Assembly (NCBI GenBank): GCA_900119535.1
Contig: FPJT01000006.1
Coordinates: forward strand, 124,001-188,000
Length of the DNA stretch: 64,000 bases
Source: Ruminococcus sp. XPD3002
GTDB taxonomy: Bacteria; Bacillota; Clostridia; Oscillospirales; Ruminococcaceae
Reading direction: 5' to 3'
Part shown: in pieces, positions 27,401 to 36,327 of the stretch
Layout: each line of letters opens with the position of its first letter
How positions within the stretch are numbered: the first letter of the stretch is position 1
The notes under the pieces: generated by a model
The model's database searches: none
Told to the model about the DNA's origin: nothing
Seen by the model: the letters and a program-made list of their open reading frames with translations, nothing else
Position numbers and translations under genes: made by a program

Positions 27401-28777
27401 GCTGTCCACTACCTGAAGGTTCTTCAGCTTGACCGCACCTATCTCCGTAAGCCTGTCATTTGCGAAGCTGAGACCTGTTGTTTCTACGTCGAATACTATA
27501 ACTTCCTCGTCGAAGCCTCTGTCGTCAGGCTCTTTAAGTATCATTTCACGGTCGATATCGTTGACTACATAAGCCTCCATACCGTATATGACCTTGAAGT
27601 TCTTTGGCATATTGTACATACAGTCGGGAAATGCCTGTACGCATCCGTGGTCTGTAATAGCAATTGCCTGATGTCCCCAGTCAGCGGCACGGGTTATCAT
27701 GGTAACGGGATCGGTAACAGCGTCCATTGCGGACATGTTGGTGTGACAGTGAAGCTCTACACGCTTTTCGGGGTAGTTGTCCATTTTGGGTATTCTCTTT
27801 ACCTTGATGAGCGACATTGGACTGATGGTAATATCATGTGCGAAATTATCATAGTCTATTTTGCCGTTAACAAGGATAGTTGCGCCCTTCTTGATGCCCG
27901 AATACTTAGATACCTCATCCTCGTCACTTGTCTTTGCAAACAGCTTCACAAGGAGTGAACCGCTGTAATCTGTGATGCTGTAGGTTATAACGGTCTTGTC
28001 ATTTCTCAGTTCTTTAACTTCAACGGCGAAAACGTCACCTATAACAACTGTTTTCTGTCCCAGCATCTGTACAGCATCGGAAATTGCCGACGGCTTTTCA
28101 CGTATTGCCTTGCCCTTGATTATCTCAGCGGACTCTGCGTCAAACTCCGTATTCAGTGAACCGATATCAACTGCCTTTGTAGGTACGGAAGCAGCCGCCT
28201 CCTCACGCTTCAGCTCCTCGGGAGTCTTTTCGGGAATGAGCTGATTGCTGTAATCAGGCATATCCGCCATTATATCCTCTACCATCTGCTCGAATTCAGT
28301 TGATGAAAGTGGTTCGCCGCCTTCCAGTCTAACCTTTACGCTTACTCCGAACTGATTGTATATCATCTGGGAAAGCTTTGTACAGAAATCATAGCGTTCA
28401 AGAATGTCCCTTCCGCCGTGTTTCAGTGAGATCTCCATTTCGCCTTCCTTTATCCTTATTTCGGAATCGTCAAGAAAACCGTTGACCACCGATACCTGAC
28501 GCTTCAGCAATTTCAGAAGAGCTTCACAGCAGGAAAGTCCGAAGGCCTCAGCAGGATAGCGCGGATGAAGTCTTATATTATCCACCTGCAGAGTAGTCTC
28601 CATGAGCTTTTCAAAAGAAAAGATGTCCTCTGCGGGTATAACCGCAGGGAACAATGCAAAAAACGCAATATTCTTAAGGTCGTTGGAATACGTGATCTTA
28701 TAGACCTCACCGCTTCTTACCGCTTCGGGAAGCTCGGAGGTATATTCTTTAAGAAATTCTGCAATATTTATATTCAT
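24443..28777 (-). CDS. polC: DNA polymerase III alpha subunit, PolC type
   Basis: Gram-positive replicative polymerase with proofreading; 1444 residues, normal length. An N-terminal domain and OB fold precede the split PHP domain (VELHCHTNMSAMD, about residue 335). The DEDD exonuclease is inserted at about 420-590, starting VIVFDVETTGLSF and including HNASFDT. The polymerase core includes GSRGSVGSSFVASM (about 883), a zinc knuckle with CPNHEC (about 912) and CPKCG (about 942), and the catalytic DIDLNFSGE (about 968). A helix-hairpin-helix C-terminal region ends the protein. It follows ispG by three bases. Confidence 0.98.
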   Translation of the reverse strand: MNINIAEFLKEYTSELPEAVRSGEVYKITYSNDLKNIAFFALFPAVIPAEDIFSFEKLMETTLQVDNIRLHPRYPAEAFGLSCCEALLKLLKRQVSVVNGFLDDSEIRIKEGEMEISLKHGGRDILERYDFCTKLSQMIYNQFGVSVKVRLEGGEPLSSTEFEQMVEDIMADMPDYSNQLIPEKTPEELKREEAAASVPTKAVDIGSLNTEFDAESAEIIKGKAIREKPSAISDAVQMLGQKTVVIGDVFAVEVKELRNDKTVITYSITDYSGSLLVKLFAKTSDEDEVSKYSGIKKGATILVNGKIDYDNFAHDITISPMSLIKVKRIPKMDNYPEKRVELHCHTNMSAMDAVTDPVTMITRAADWGHQAIAITDHGCVQAFPDCMYNMPKNFKVIYGMEAYVVNDIDREMILKEPDDRGFDEEVIVFDVETTGLSFANDRLTEIGAVKLKNLQVVDSFNTKVNPKMHISEHITELTGISDADVANAPEEGEAIRMFMEFCGDSPILIAHNASFDTTMINEACKRQEIDFSYNWLDTLIMCQAMLPEMGRHKLNLVAKNLKLGKFDHHRASDDALMLAKIYIELVGRLKSDRGFTNLNQINELVGEIDVKKLKSYHQIILVRNQAGLKNLYRLVSYSNLDYFYKKPLIPKSVLVERREGLIYGSACEAGELFQAIVAKRPTEYIENLAKFYDYLEIQPICNNEFMVRDGVAKDDEDLRNYNRYIIELGERLNIPVCATCDVHFIDPKDAIYRKIILTTMGFKDAENQAPLYLRTTEEMMKEFAYLGEDKAKEVVITNTNAIADMIEIVRPIPKGTFTPTIDGAEEELVKITHDKAHEIYGDPLPELVEKRLDRELGSIIKHGFSVLYIIAQKLVWNSVDNGYLVGSRGSVGSSFVASMAGISEVNPLPPHYICPNHECKYSEFLLDGKYGSGFDLPPKKCPKCGTEMLRDGHDIPFETFLGFDGDKAPDIDLNFSGEYQFWAHRYTEQLFGKANVFKAGTISAVADKTAYGYVKKYCEENGITLNNAEMNRLAIGCTGIKRTTGQHPGGMVVVPSDYEVYDFTPVQHPADSPDSEVITTHFDFNSLHDTILKLDELGHVVPTLYKHLEDLTGIKIKDVPTSDPDVIRMCTNCDVLGVTPEEIYCKTGSLGIPEMGTGFTIQMLLDAKPTKFSDFLQISGLSHGTDVWLGNAKDLIDQGVCTISEVIGTRDSIMTYLLYKGVEPKMAFQIMEWTRKGKAPKQFTPEIIQMLLDHNVPQWYVDSCLKIKYMFPKAHAAAYVIAAIKLGWFKLHKPLEYYSTYFSVRGEDFDAELAVKGIGAVRARIEELRELGNDRSKKENDLYDILLITNEMLSRGYEFLPIDLFKSHAVDYLPEDGKLRIPFSAMPGVGDNAAQGIYEAAQKGGFISIEEFQQISGASKTTIDMLKTIGAFGDLPESSQMSFF

Positions 28778-28780
28778 CTC

Positions 28781-29818
28781 TTACAGCTTGTCCACCTCTG
28801 CAAGGAGCTCGCGGACAATGTCCTCCTCTTTAATCTTGCGCTGTGTGCCGTCTTTCTTGAAAATAACTGCACAGCCGTCGCCGCCTGCGATTCCGACATC
28901 AGCTTCTCTTGCTTCTCCGGGACCGTTGACTATACATCCCATTACCGCAACGGTTATGGATTTTTCCGAGTCCTTAAGAGCTTCCTCGACCTTCTTCGCT
29001 GTACCGATAAGGTCGATACGTGTTCTTCCGCAGGTGGGACATGATACGATCTTTACGCCCTGACGCTTTCCGATGCATTTGAGTATGTCCTTTGCAGCTT
29101 CTATCTCCTTCACAGGATCATCCGTAAGTGAAACACGTATAGTCTCGCCGATGCCGTCACAGAGAAGCGAACCGATACCAACTGCCGACTTGATAAGTCC
29201 CATACGCTCCGTGCCCGCCTCGGTAACGCCGAGATGCAGAGGATAACTGCACTTCTCAGCCGCAAGTCTGTAAGAAGCTATCATTCGGTTTACGTCTGAG
29301 GATTTGATAGAGATAACGATATCGTTGAAATCAAATCTTTCAAGAAGTGCTGCGTGTCCCATTGCGCTTTCCACAAGTGCCTCAGGAGTCGGTGAGCCGT
29401 ACTTTGCAAGGAGCTCCTTTTCAAGTGAACCTGAGTTCACACCTATACGGATAGGGATATTGCGTGAACGGCAGGCATCTGCTACTGCCTTTACTCTGTC
29501 CATGCTTCCGATGTTTCCCGGGTTTATCCTTATCTTGTCAACTCCTGCGGCAGCGGCTTCCAGTGCAAGCTTATAATCGAAATGTATGTCAGCTACAAGA
29601 GGGATGCTTACAGCCTCCTTGATAGCAGGGATGAGCTTTACAGCCTCCTTATTAGGGATAGCAGCACGGATTATCTCGCATCCTGCCTTTTCAAGTTCAA
29701 CAGCCTGCTTTACGCTTCCTTCGATATCATCCGAACGAGCGTTGAGCATGGACTGTATGTATATATGTTCTCCGTCAAGGACACAGTCCCCGACTTTTAC
29801 AGGTCTTACGTTTCTCAT
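28781..29818 (-). CDS. ispG: 4-hydroxy-3-methylbut-2-enyl-diphosphate synthase
   Basis: Iron-sulfur enzyme of the MEP isoprenoid pathway that makes HMBPP. The 345-residue protein starts with a TIM barrel (PLVADIHFDYKLAL, KIRINPGNIG) and ends in the [4Fe-4S] domain with cysteines in SCPTCGRTRIDL (about 258-269) and MGCIVNGPGEA (about 292-302). Also known as GcpE. Together with dxr in the same operon it covers two of the seven MEP steps. AAGGAAG precedes the ATG. Confidence 0.98.
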   Translation of the reverse strand: MRNVRPVKVGDCVLDGEHIYIQSMLNARSDDIEGSVKQAVELEKAGCEIIRAAIPNKEAVKLIPAIKEAVSIPLVADIHFDYKLALEAAAAGVDKIRINPGNIGSMDRVKAVADACRSRNIPIRIGVNSGSLEKELLAKYGSPTPEALVESAMGHAALLERFDFNDIVISIKSSDVNRMIASYRLAAEKCSYPLHLGVTEAGTERMGLIKSAVGIGSLLCDGIGETIRVSLTDDPVKEIEAAKDILKCIGKRQGVKIVSCPTCGRTRIDLIGTAKKVEEALKDSEKSITVAVMGCIVNGPGEAREADVGIAGGDGCAVIFKKDGTQRKIKEEDIVRELLAEVDKL

Positions 29819-29851
29819 TTTTTAACTTCCTTTCTGTCTTTCAGGATAGGT

Positions 29852-30766
29852 TTACAGTGTAAGCTTCATACCGTCCGAAGAAACGGCAACTCCTTCAAAT
29901 ATGGTTTTCAGCTCATCGGTGAACTTCTCGGGTTCCTTTTCGGCAGGACTATAGTGAGTGAGCCACAGACGCTTGGCATTCGCCTTTTTTGCCAGTTCAC
30001 AGGCATCCTGCATCAGCATATGGCCCTTTTCCTCCATGGACTGCTTTTTCTCCTTATCGCCGTACATTCCTTCGCAGATAAATAGGTCGGCATTTGCTGC
30101 GAACTCAACTATGCTGTCAAGCGGTCTTGTATCGGTGGTATAGGTAATCTTCAGCGGTCCGCGCTGTTCACCTGTTACCTGTGCCTGAGTTATCTCACGT
30201 CCGTCCTCCAGAACAACTGTCTCACCTGCATGAAGAAGCTTCCACTGCTGTACGGGTACTCCGAGAGCCTTTGCCTTCTGCGGATCAAACACGGGTTTAC
30301 GGCTGAATTCAAGGCTGTAACCGATACATTCGGTACTGTGCTGAAGCGGCAGCGTATTTACGGTAAGCATGGGATCTATTCTTTCGATGCGGAAGCTCTC
30401 CGGCTTATCAGACGAAAGAGTATTCAGCCTGACTTCATAAGGCAGATATCCGCACACGGACATCAGCGACTTTACCGCTTCCACACAGCTTTCGGGAAGA
30501 TATATGTCCAGTGGTTCGGTGCGTGAACAGTTGCCGATAGAAAGAAGAAGTCCGGGAAGTCCAGTAACATGATCGGCGTGGTCATGGGTAATGAGCAATG
30601 CTTCTATGCGGCTCATTTTCAGTCCGTGGACTCCCATTGCTACCTGAGTTCCCTCTCCGCAATCTATGAGCAGAGCCTTACCGTTCTGCTCGACGTACAG
30701 GCTTGTGAGGAAGCGGTCCTTAAGGGGCAGCATACCGCCTGTACCAAGTAAACAAATGTCAGCCAT
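29852..30766 (-). CDS. rnz: Ribonuclease Z-like metallo-beta-lactamase protein
   Basis: Metallo-beta-lactamase-fold protein of 304 residues. It has LLIDCGEGTQVAM and the metal motif THDHADHVTGLPGLL (about residues 59-73), which match tRNA 3'-processing RNase Z; LTHYSP near the C-terminus supplies another His. Ten or so tRNAs nearby include one without encoded CCA, a typical substrate. The PxKxR motif is less clear, so a related phosphodiesterase cannot be excluded. It starts one base after rseP. Confidence 0.85.
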   Translation of the reverse strand: MADICLLGTGGMLPLKDRFLTSLYVEQNGKALLIDCGEGTQVAMGVHGLKMSRIEALLITHDHADHVTGLPGLLLSIGNCSRTEPLDIYLPESCVEAVKSLMSVCGYLPYEVRLNTLSSDKPESFRIERIDPMLTVNTLPLQHSTECIGYSLEFSRKPVFDPQKAKALGVPVQQWKLLHAGETVVLEDGREITQAQVTGEQRGPLKITYTTDTRPLDSIVEFAANADLFICEGMYGDKEKKQSMEEKGHMLMQDACELAKKANAKRLWLTHYSPAEKEPEKFTDELKTIFEGVAVSSDGMKLTL

Positions 30767-30767
30767 T

Positions 30768-31832
30768 TCAGCCTCCTGTGATAAGTCTTACGATGTCATT
30801 GTATGTCGCAAATATCATTATTCCGAACAGAAGTATCATTCCTGCAAGGTGGACATATCCCTCGTGCTCGGGTTTGACGGGTTTGCGGCGGATAAGCTCG
30901 ATAAGGCAGAAGAGAAGACGTCCGCCGTCGAGTCCGGGGATGGGGAGAAGATTGAATATGCCGACGTTTATTGTGATGAGAGCAGCCATATATATAAGGT
31001 TGAAAATAGCGTCCTCAGTGGACTCGCTCTCCTGAGTGGACTCGTTTATTGCGGTAACTACACCGACAGGTCCCGAAACATCCTCTTTCTTGGCCTTGCC
31101 TGTGAGTATCTGTTTCAGAGACATTCCAACAATGTGTCCCATAGACTTGAAGATGTCACTTGCACAGCCTGTAACCGTCAGCGGATTCTTGTCTTTGGTG
31201 ACAAGTCCGAAATCAAGAGTCTCTCCTGTCTGGTCATCGTGGAAAACAACGCCGTCAAGGGTAACTCTTTTGCCGTCGCGCTTTACAACAACCTCATGGA
31301 CATCTCTGTCGGTTGTGGCAAACATGTAGTTAAGGTCCAGTATACTGTATATGGCAGTTCCGTCCATTTTTACTATCTTATCGCCGTGACGGAGTCCGGT
31401 TTCGTAACTCTGAGCGTAGTAGGTAACAGTATCGTCATCGTTGCGGACTCCGCTGAATCCCTTTATTACGGTAGTAGGAACAGCATCGAACATCGAAGAC
31501 ATTACAAGTAGAAGCAGAAATCCAAGTACGAAGTTCATGAAAGCGCCTGCCGCAAGTACGATCACTCTTTTCCACAGTTTTGCGTTGCGGAAGCCTCTTT
31601 CATCGTCTGTCTGAGCGTCCTCGCCCTCCATAGCGCAATAGCCTCCAACGGGAAGTGCGCGGAGAGAATACATAGTTTCGCCCTTTTTCTTCTGGATTAT
31701 CTTCGGTCCCATTCCTATTGCAAATTCAAGAACTCTTATTCCGCTTAATTTTGCGCAGATAAAGTGTCCGAACTCGTGGACTGTGACGATAAGTCCGAAT
31801 ATGATAAGAGCTATCACAATACTCATATTCAA
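30768..31832 (-). CDS. rseP: Site-2-type intramembrane metalloprotease (RseP/RasP)
   Basis: Membrane zinc protease of the M50 family that cuts transmembrane segments, for example of anti-sigma factors or signal peptides. The zinc motif is in VTVHEFGHFICAK (HExxH, about residues 17-25 of 354). A PDZ domain lies at about 110-185 (GLRHGDKIVKMDG), and the third zinc ligand is in NLLPIPGLDGGRLLF (about 290-304). Four membrane segments are visible. An ECF sigma/anti-sigma pair at 37369-39101 is one possible client system, but that is inference only. Confidence 0.94.
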   Translation of the reverse strand: MNMSIVIALIIFGLIVTVHEFGHFICAKLSGIRVLEFAIGMGPKIIQKKKGETMYSLRALPVGGYCAMEGEDAQTDDERGFRNAKLWKRVIVLAAGAFMNFVLGFLLLLVMSSMFDAVPTTVIKGFSGVRNDDDTVTYYAQSYETGLRHGDKIVKMDGTAIYSILDLNYMFATTDRDVHEVVVKRDGKRVTLDGVVFHDDQTGETLDFGLVTKDKNPLTVTGCASDIFKSMGHIVGMSLKQILTGKAKKEDVSGPVGVVTAINESTQESESTEDAIFNLIYMAALITINVGIFNLLPIPGLDGGRLLFCLIELIRRKPVKPEHEGYVHLAGMILLFGIMIFATYNDIVRLITGG

Positions 31833-31877
31833 TTATCCTTTCATTGAAAAAATGTTCAGCCGTCTGCACCGAATGTG

Positions 31878-33026
31878 TCAGATCAGCTTTCTGACGTACT
31901 CTCTTGCTATCTTATCCGAGATGATAACGTCATCGTAACTCTCTATCTCGGAGAATGCGAATTTGTCAAGTACCGATGAGACTATCTCACCTATCTGTAT
32001 AAAGCTTATCTCGTCGTTGAGGAAGGCTTTTACCGCTTCTTCGTTAGCCGAGTTGATAAGGCAGGGGTAAGCTCCGCCGCGTTTTATCGCCTCTATTGCA
32101 GCACCAAGACACTTGAAGGTCTCTATATCGGGCTTACCGAAGGTGAGAGTGCCGTAATCGGTGAGAGAGAGTGGCTTTGTGGGACACCTCATGCGGTCGG
32201 GGTAGAGCAGAGCGTACTGTATCGGTATTTTCATATCGGGTACGCCAAGCTGTGCGATTATTGAATAGTCGTTGTACTCGACTGCCGAGTGTACAACGCT
32301 CTGACGGTGGACTACTATCTCTATCTGTTCGGGTTCAAGACCGAAAAGCCACTTTGCTTCGATAAATTCAAGTCCCTTGTTCATGAGCGTAGCAGAATCG
32401 ATAGTTATCTTGTTGCCCATATCCCAGTTGGGGTGCTTGAGAGCGTCCGCCTTTGTAACTCCTTTAAGCTGTTCATAGCTGTAGCCGTAGAAAGGTCCGC
32501 CTGATGCAGTGAGTATGACCTTGTGGAGCTGTTCTCTGTCATTACCCTGCAAACACTGGAATATAGCCGAGTGTTCACTGTCAACGGGATAGATATTAAC
32601 TCCCTTTTCCTCTGCAAGGGACATTACCAGCGAACCGCCTGCAACAAGTGTCTCCTTGTTTGCAAGGGCAACATCCTTACCTGCCTTGATAGCAGTGAGA
32701 GTCGGAAGGAGTCCGACCATGCCGACTACGGAATTGAGCACGATATCGTTCTCTTCAAGAGCAGCTATCTTGCAGAGTCCCTCCATTCCGCAGAGAACAG
32801 TAACAGCTGTATCTGCAAGACGCTCTTTCAGCTCGGCGTACTTATCCTCGCTGAAAACTGCCACGTACTGCGGAGAATACTTTCTTGCCTGCTTTTCCAG
32901 CATATCGATACTGCTGTGAGCCGCAAGGGCAACGATATCCATATGGTGCTTTTCGCAGACTTCAAGAGCCTGAGTACCGATAGAACCAGTTGAACCGAGT
33001 ATGGAAACTTTCTTATTCATAATCAT
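31878..33026 (-). CDS. dxr: 1-deoxy-D-xylulose 5-phosphate reductoisomerase
   Basis: Makes MEP from DXP with NADPH, the first committed step of the MEP pathway. Of 382 residues, the N-terminal NADPH fold has VSILGSTGSIGTQAL (about 6-20). Metal and substrate residues are in YPVDSEHSAIFQCL and LTASGGPFYG; LNPNWDMG-like HPNWDMGNKITIDSATLMNKG is the flexible loop region. ATG 33026 and ATG 33020 are both possible after AAAGGGG; I kept the longer one. Confidence 0.97.
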   Translation of the reverse strand: MIMNKKVSILGSTGSIGTQALEVCEKHHMDIVALAAHSSIDMLEKQARKYSPQYVAVFSEDKYAELKERLADTAVTVLCGMEGLCKIAALEENDIVLNSVVGMVGLLPTLTAIKAGKDVALANKETLVAGGSLVMSLAEEKGVNIYPVDSEHSAIFQCLQGNDREQLHKVILTASGGPFYGYSYEQLKGVTKADALKHPNWDMGNKITIDSATLMNKGLEFIEAKWLFGLEPEQIEIVVHRQSVVHSAVEYNDYSIIAQLGVPDMKIPIQYALLYPDRMRCPTKPLSLTDYGTLTFGKPDIETFKCLGAAIEAIKRGGAYPCLINSANEEAVKAFLNDEISFIQIGEIVSSVLDKFAFSEIESYDDVIISDKIAREYVRKLI

Positions 33027-33070
33027 TATTCCCCTTTACATAAGGATATTCATTATATCCGATTAAATGC

Positions 33071-33113
33071 GAAAGGGACTAACACGATGTCCTTGCACGT
33101 TTAGTCTCCTTTC
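33071..33113. repeat. Inverted repeat between cdsA and dxr
   Basis: GAAAGGGACTAA (33071-33082) pairs with TTAGTCTCCTTTC (33101-33113), 12 bp with one bulged base. No U-tract follows on the minus (coding) strand, so it is more likely an RNA-processing or stability hairpin than a terminator. It is the only gap of more than 60 bases in the operon after pyrH. Confidence 0.55.
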
Positions 33114-33128
33114 AAAAATATTTATGTT

Positions 33129-33998
33129 TCATCCTATATTGAATGCCGAGATAAATGCGTAGAAGGTCGGAAGGACAAAAAGTACGCTGTCAAAGCGGTC
33201 CATAAGTCCGCCGTGACCGGGCATTATCTTTCCGTAGTCCTTGAATCCTATCTGACGCTTTACCATTGATGCGGAAAGGTCTCCCACAGTACCAATAACA
33301 GCGCAGACTGCTCCCGTAACGAAGGCAAATAATGCATTGCCGACCGTAAAGCCGTCATGTACCGAAAAGGCAACAGCGTAGACTATCCCCGTAGTGAGGA
33401 TTCCGCCGACAAGTCCCTCAACGGTCTTTTTGGGGCTTATTTCGGGGCAGAGCTTGTGTTTGCCCAGTGCAACACCAGAGAAATATGCACCCGTATCAGC
33501 TATCCACGCTCCGCAGAGTCCCATAACGAGGTAGAAAAGTCCGCTCATTCTTTCGATGCGAACCATAGTCGTCATGGCATTGGGAACGAGTACCATTACA
33601 GCAAGCACGAAGAATACCTGTTCGTAGCGTATCTCTTTGTGCTTTTTCAGCCATGTTATAAAGATAACAAATGCACACAACAGCGTTACCCCAAAGGCAC
33701 AGGTACTATAAGTGTGACAAGTCTGCCATGCCAGAAACTCATATTTCGGTATGACATTGTTGCCATCATATTCTATCTTAGTAAGAACGCCGTAAATGAT
33801 CGGTATAGCAATACTGCAAGCCTCTGCCGCAAGAAGTACAGGCACACACTTGTGGAGCTTCACTGCACGGAGAAGCTCGAACAGCATAACGGCGATTATA
33901 GCCGCAACTGCTATAGGCAGAACTATAGTGTCATGGAAGTATAAAACCGCGGAAAGGAGCAGTACTCCGACTGCTCCCGATATGATACGTGTACGCAT
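33129..33998 (-). CDS. cdsA: Phosphatidate cytidylyltransferase
   Basis: Makes CDP-diacylglycerol from phosphatidate and CTP, the branch point for phospholipids. The 289-residue membrane protein has about seven or eight hydrophobic helices and the C-terminal signature SMVKRQIGFKDYGKIMPGHG with GLMDRFDS (about residues 242-268), diagnostic for CdsA. Its start overlaps the uppS stop by one base. Confidence 0.96.
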   Translation of the reverse strand: MRTRIISGAVGVLLLSAVLYFHDTIVLPIAVAAIIAVMLFELLRAVKLHKCVPVLLAAEACSIAIPIIYGVLTKIEYDGNNVIPKYEFLAWQTCHTYSTCAFGVTLLCAFVIFITWLKKHKEIRYEQVFFVLAVMVLVPNAMTTMVRIERMSGLFYLVMGLCGAWIADTGAYFSGVALGKHKLCPEISPKKTVEGLVGGILTTGIVYAVAFSVHDGFTVGNALFAFVTGAVCAVIGTVGDLSASMVKRQIGFKDYGKIMPGHGGLMDRFDSVLFVLPTFYAFISAFNIG

Positions 33999-34738
33999 CA
34001 GACACCTCCGAAGCGGCGGTTTCTCTTTGCGTATTCTGCAAGAGCCTTATCAAGCTCGTCAGGAGTGAAATCAGGCCACAGAACATCTGTATAGTAAAAC
34101 TCCGCATAAGCGCACTGCCAGATAAGGAAATTCGAAATTCTCTGCTCGCCGCTGGGACGGATAAGCAGATCCACATCAGGATATCCTGCTGTGTAGAGAT
34201 TGTCGGATATGGACTGCTCGGTAATGTCCTCGGGCTTTATCTCGCCCTTAGCAGCCTTATCCGCAAGTATCTTTGCGGCGTGCGTTATTTCGTCACGTCC
34301 GCCATAGTTGACTGCCATAAGTATAGTCATCTCATCGTATTGCGCAGAATCAGCTTCGAGTTTTTCCATCTTCTCACGGATATCGTCAGCAAAGGCAGAT
34401 TTATCTCCGAGGAATACCATACGTGTATTCTCGCTGAGGAAATTCCTAACATCTGCCAGATAGTCACGGAAAAGCTCCATGAGAGCACCGACCTCGTCAG
34501 CCGAACGCTTCCAGTTTTCAGTGGAGAAAGCATAGAAGCTGATAGTCTTTAGTCCGATATCCTTGCAGTGACGTACTATTGTCCTGAAATTCTTTGCACC
34601 TTCCCTGTGTCCTAATGAACGAGGAAGTCCGCGCTTCTTAGCCCATCTGCCGTTGCCGTCCATAATGAAGCCGACATGATCCGGGAGCTTATCGGGAAGG
34701 ATTATCTCTTCTTTATCTTTTTTTCCAAATAATGCCAT
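33998..34738 (-). CDS. uppS: Undecaprenyl diphosphate synthase (cis-prenyltransferase)
   Basis: Condenses isopentenyl diphosphate on farnesyl diphosphate to make the C55 carrier lipid of cell-wall synthesis. The 246 residues include VGFIMDGNGRWAKKRGLPR (about 22-40) with the catalytic Asp, the GHREGAKN block, FSTENWKR, and the C-terminal RPSGEQRISNFLIWQ (about 195-209). It sits ten bases after frr. Confidence 0.98.
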   Translation of the reverse strand: MALFGKKDKEEIILPDKLPDHVGFIMDGNGRWAKKRGLPRSLGHREGAKNFRTIVRHCKDIGLKTISFYAFSTENWKRSADEVGALMELFRDYLADVRNFLSENTRMVFLGDKSAFADDIREKMEKLEADSAQYDEMTILMAVNYGGRDEITHAAKILADKAAKGEIKPEDITEQSISDNLYTAGYPDVDLLIRPSGEQRISNFLIWQCAYAEFYYTDVLWPDFTPDELDKALAEYAKRNRRFGGV

Positions 34739-34747
34739 ATCTCACCA

Positions 34748-35302
34748 TTAAACTGTCATGATCTCTTTTTCCTTGTCCGCAACTGCCTTGTCGATATCGT
34801 CGCAGAAACCGTCTGTGAGCTTCTGGACCTTCTTCTCGCAGTCCTTAAGGTCGTCCTCAGTGATCTCGGAGTTCTTCTGCATCTTCTTCAGCTTATCCAT
34901 TGTATCACGGCGGATAGAACGTACAGAAACCTTGCTTTCCTCGCCGAGCTTCTTGATCTCCTTAGCAAGTTCCTTACGTCTGTCCTCTGTGAGCTGAGGG
35001 AAAGCAAGTCTGATTACGTTTCCGTCATTTGTTGGATTGATGCCGATATCTGAAGCCTGTATAGCCTTCTCGATGAGCTTCAGTGTGGACTTGTCCCATG
35101 GCTGGATAACGAGTATTCTTGCCTCTGAAACAGATACAGCTGCCATCTGGTTAACAGGTGTGGGAGAGCCATAGTAGTCTACCATTACCTTGTCAAGAAC
35201 AGCAGGATTAGCTCTTCCTGCACGGATAGAAGCAAATTCGTTTCCGAGTGCGTTAAGACTCTTTGTCATTTTTTCCTTTGCGTGATCAATAGTTGCTTTC
35301 AT
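34748..35302 (-). CDS. frr: Ribosome recycling factor
   Basis: Splits post-termination ribosomes together with EF-G. The 184-residue, largely helical protein has SIRAGRANPAVLDKVMVDYY (about residues 25-44), LVIQPWD and the conserved RKELAKEIKKLGEESKVSVR (about 118-137). Placement right after pyrH is conserved in most bacteria. Confidence 0.98.
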   Translation of the reverse strand: MKATIDHAKEKMTKSLNALGNEFASIRAGRANPAVLDKVMVDYYGSPTPVNQMAAVSVSEARILVIQPWDKSTLKLIEKAIQASDIGINPTNDGNVIRLAFPQLTEDRRKELAKEIKKLGEESKVSVRSIRRDTMDKLKKMQKNSEITEDDLKDCEKKVQKLTDGFCDDIDKAVADKEKEIMTV

Positions 35303-35336
35303 TATAAAACATTCCTTTCCATTATATAAGTTATCG

Positions 35337-36044
35337 TTATTCCGAAACTACTGTACCTACGTTTTCGCCCATTACAGCATCGTAAATATTATCGGGGCGA
35401 GAGAGGTCAAATACCAGCATCTTCATGCCGTTATCCCTGCACATTGTAGCAGCAGTGCTGTCCATAACACCGAGCTCGTCGTTGAGTACCTGAGAGAAAG
35501 TGAGAGTATCGTACTTCTTTGCATCGGGATACTTATGAGGATCCTTGTCGTAAACGCCGTCCACAAGAGTAGCCTTGAGGAAGATATCAGCCTCTATCTC
35601 AACTGCACGGAGCGAAGCCGCTGTATCAGTAGAGAAGAAAGGATTACCTGTACCGCATCCGAAGATGACTACCCTGCCCTTGTTAAGATGCTTGACAGCC
35701 TTGTTGCGGATATAGGGTTCAGCGACCTGCTGCATAGTTATAGCAGTCTGAACTCTTACATTGCATCCGAGAGCTTCAAGGGAATCAGCTATAGCGAGAG
35801 CGTTCATAGCAGTAGCAAGCATACCGATGTGGTCTGCACGAGTTCTGTCCATAGCACCGCTTGAACGTCCGCGCCAGAAGTTTCCGCCGCCGCATACGAT
35901 ACCGACCTGAACGCCTGCATCGACGCATTTCTTAACGCTCTTGCATATCTCGTTGATAACATCGAAGTTGAGACCTGTCTTGTTATCGCCTGCGAGAGCT
36001 TCTCCGCTTACTTTTAATAAGATCCTTTTGTATTTTGGTTCCAT
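35337..36044 (-). CDS. pyrH: UMP kinase
   Basis: Phosphorylates UMP to UDP for pyrimidine nucleotide supply; amino-acid-kinase fold, 235 residues. [13 protein letters not shown] at the N-terminus, [13 protein letters not shown] (about 50-62), [14 protein letters not shown] and [13 protein letters not shown] (about 133-145) are characteristic. I chose ATG 36044 because GAGGTG is upstream at the right spacing; a GTG 12 bases earlier falls inside that site. It heads the pyrH-to-polC operon. Confidence 0.98.
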   Translation of the reverse strand: MEPKYKRILLKVSGEALAGDNKTGLNFDVINEICKSVKKCVDAGVQVGIVCGGGNFWRGRSSGAMDRTRADHIGMLATAMNALAIADSLEALGCNVRVQTAITMQQVAEPYIRNKAVKHLNKGRVVIFGCGTGNPFFSTDTAASLRAVEIEADIFLKATLVDGVYDKDPHKYPDAKKYDTLTFSQVLNDELGVMDSTAATMCRDNGMKMLVFDLSRPDNIYDAVMGENVGTVVSE

Positions 36045-36074
36045 ATTGCACCTCACAAATATATTACTGTATAT

Positions 36075-36103
36075 ATTTTACACTAAAAACGTGAATATGT
36101 AAA
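36075..36103 (-). promoter_or_regulatory. Sigma-A-type promoter for pyrH operon
   Basis: Minus strand TTTACA (36098-36103), 17-base spacer, TAAAAT (36075-36080); the transcript would begin about 25 bases before the pyrH ATG. The AT-rich stretch 36104-36249 beyond it shows nothing else I can support. Confidence 0.78.
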
Positions 36104-36249
36104 GTCCATTTTTGAAAAAAACTGTATTTTTTCAATTTTTTCTTAGTTTAACTTATAATAATAGGTAAAAACAAGGTGTAATATCCATTCTTCAGCAACA
36201 TGCACAAAAATGTTGAAAATTTATTGTTAGAAAAATTTTGCATTTTCTC

Positions 36250-36278
36250 TTGACTCAGCACCTCGTTTGTGCTATAAT
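36250..36278 (+). promoter_or_regulatory. Sigma-A-type promoter for the tRNA-Ser pair
   Basis: TTGACT (36250-36255), 17-base spacer, TATAAT (36273-36278), about 50 bases before the first tRNA. The spacer contains an AGCAC/GTGCT inverted repeat of unknown meaning. Confidence 0.8.
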
Positions 36279-36327
36279 ATAAAAGCTGACTGAGACAGAC
36301 AGTCACAGGGCAGCAAAAACAATATAC

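Noticed and set aside
26927-27958. Plus-strand open frame of 343 codons inside polC
   Set aside because: It lies opposite the exonuclease/PHP part of a clearly conserved polC, has no ribosome binding site and looks like a shadow frame of biased codons.
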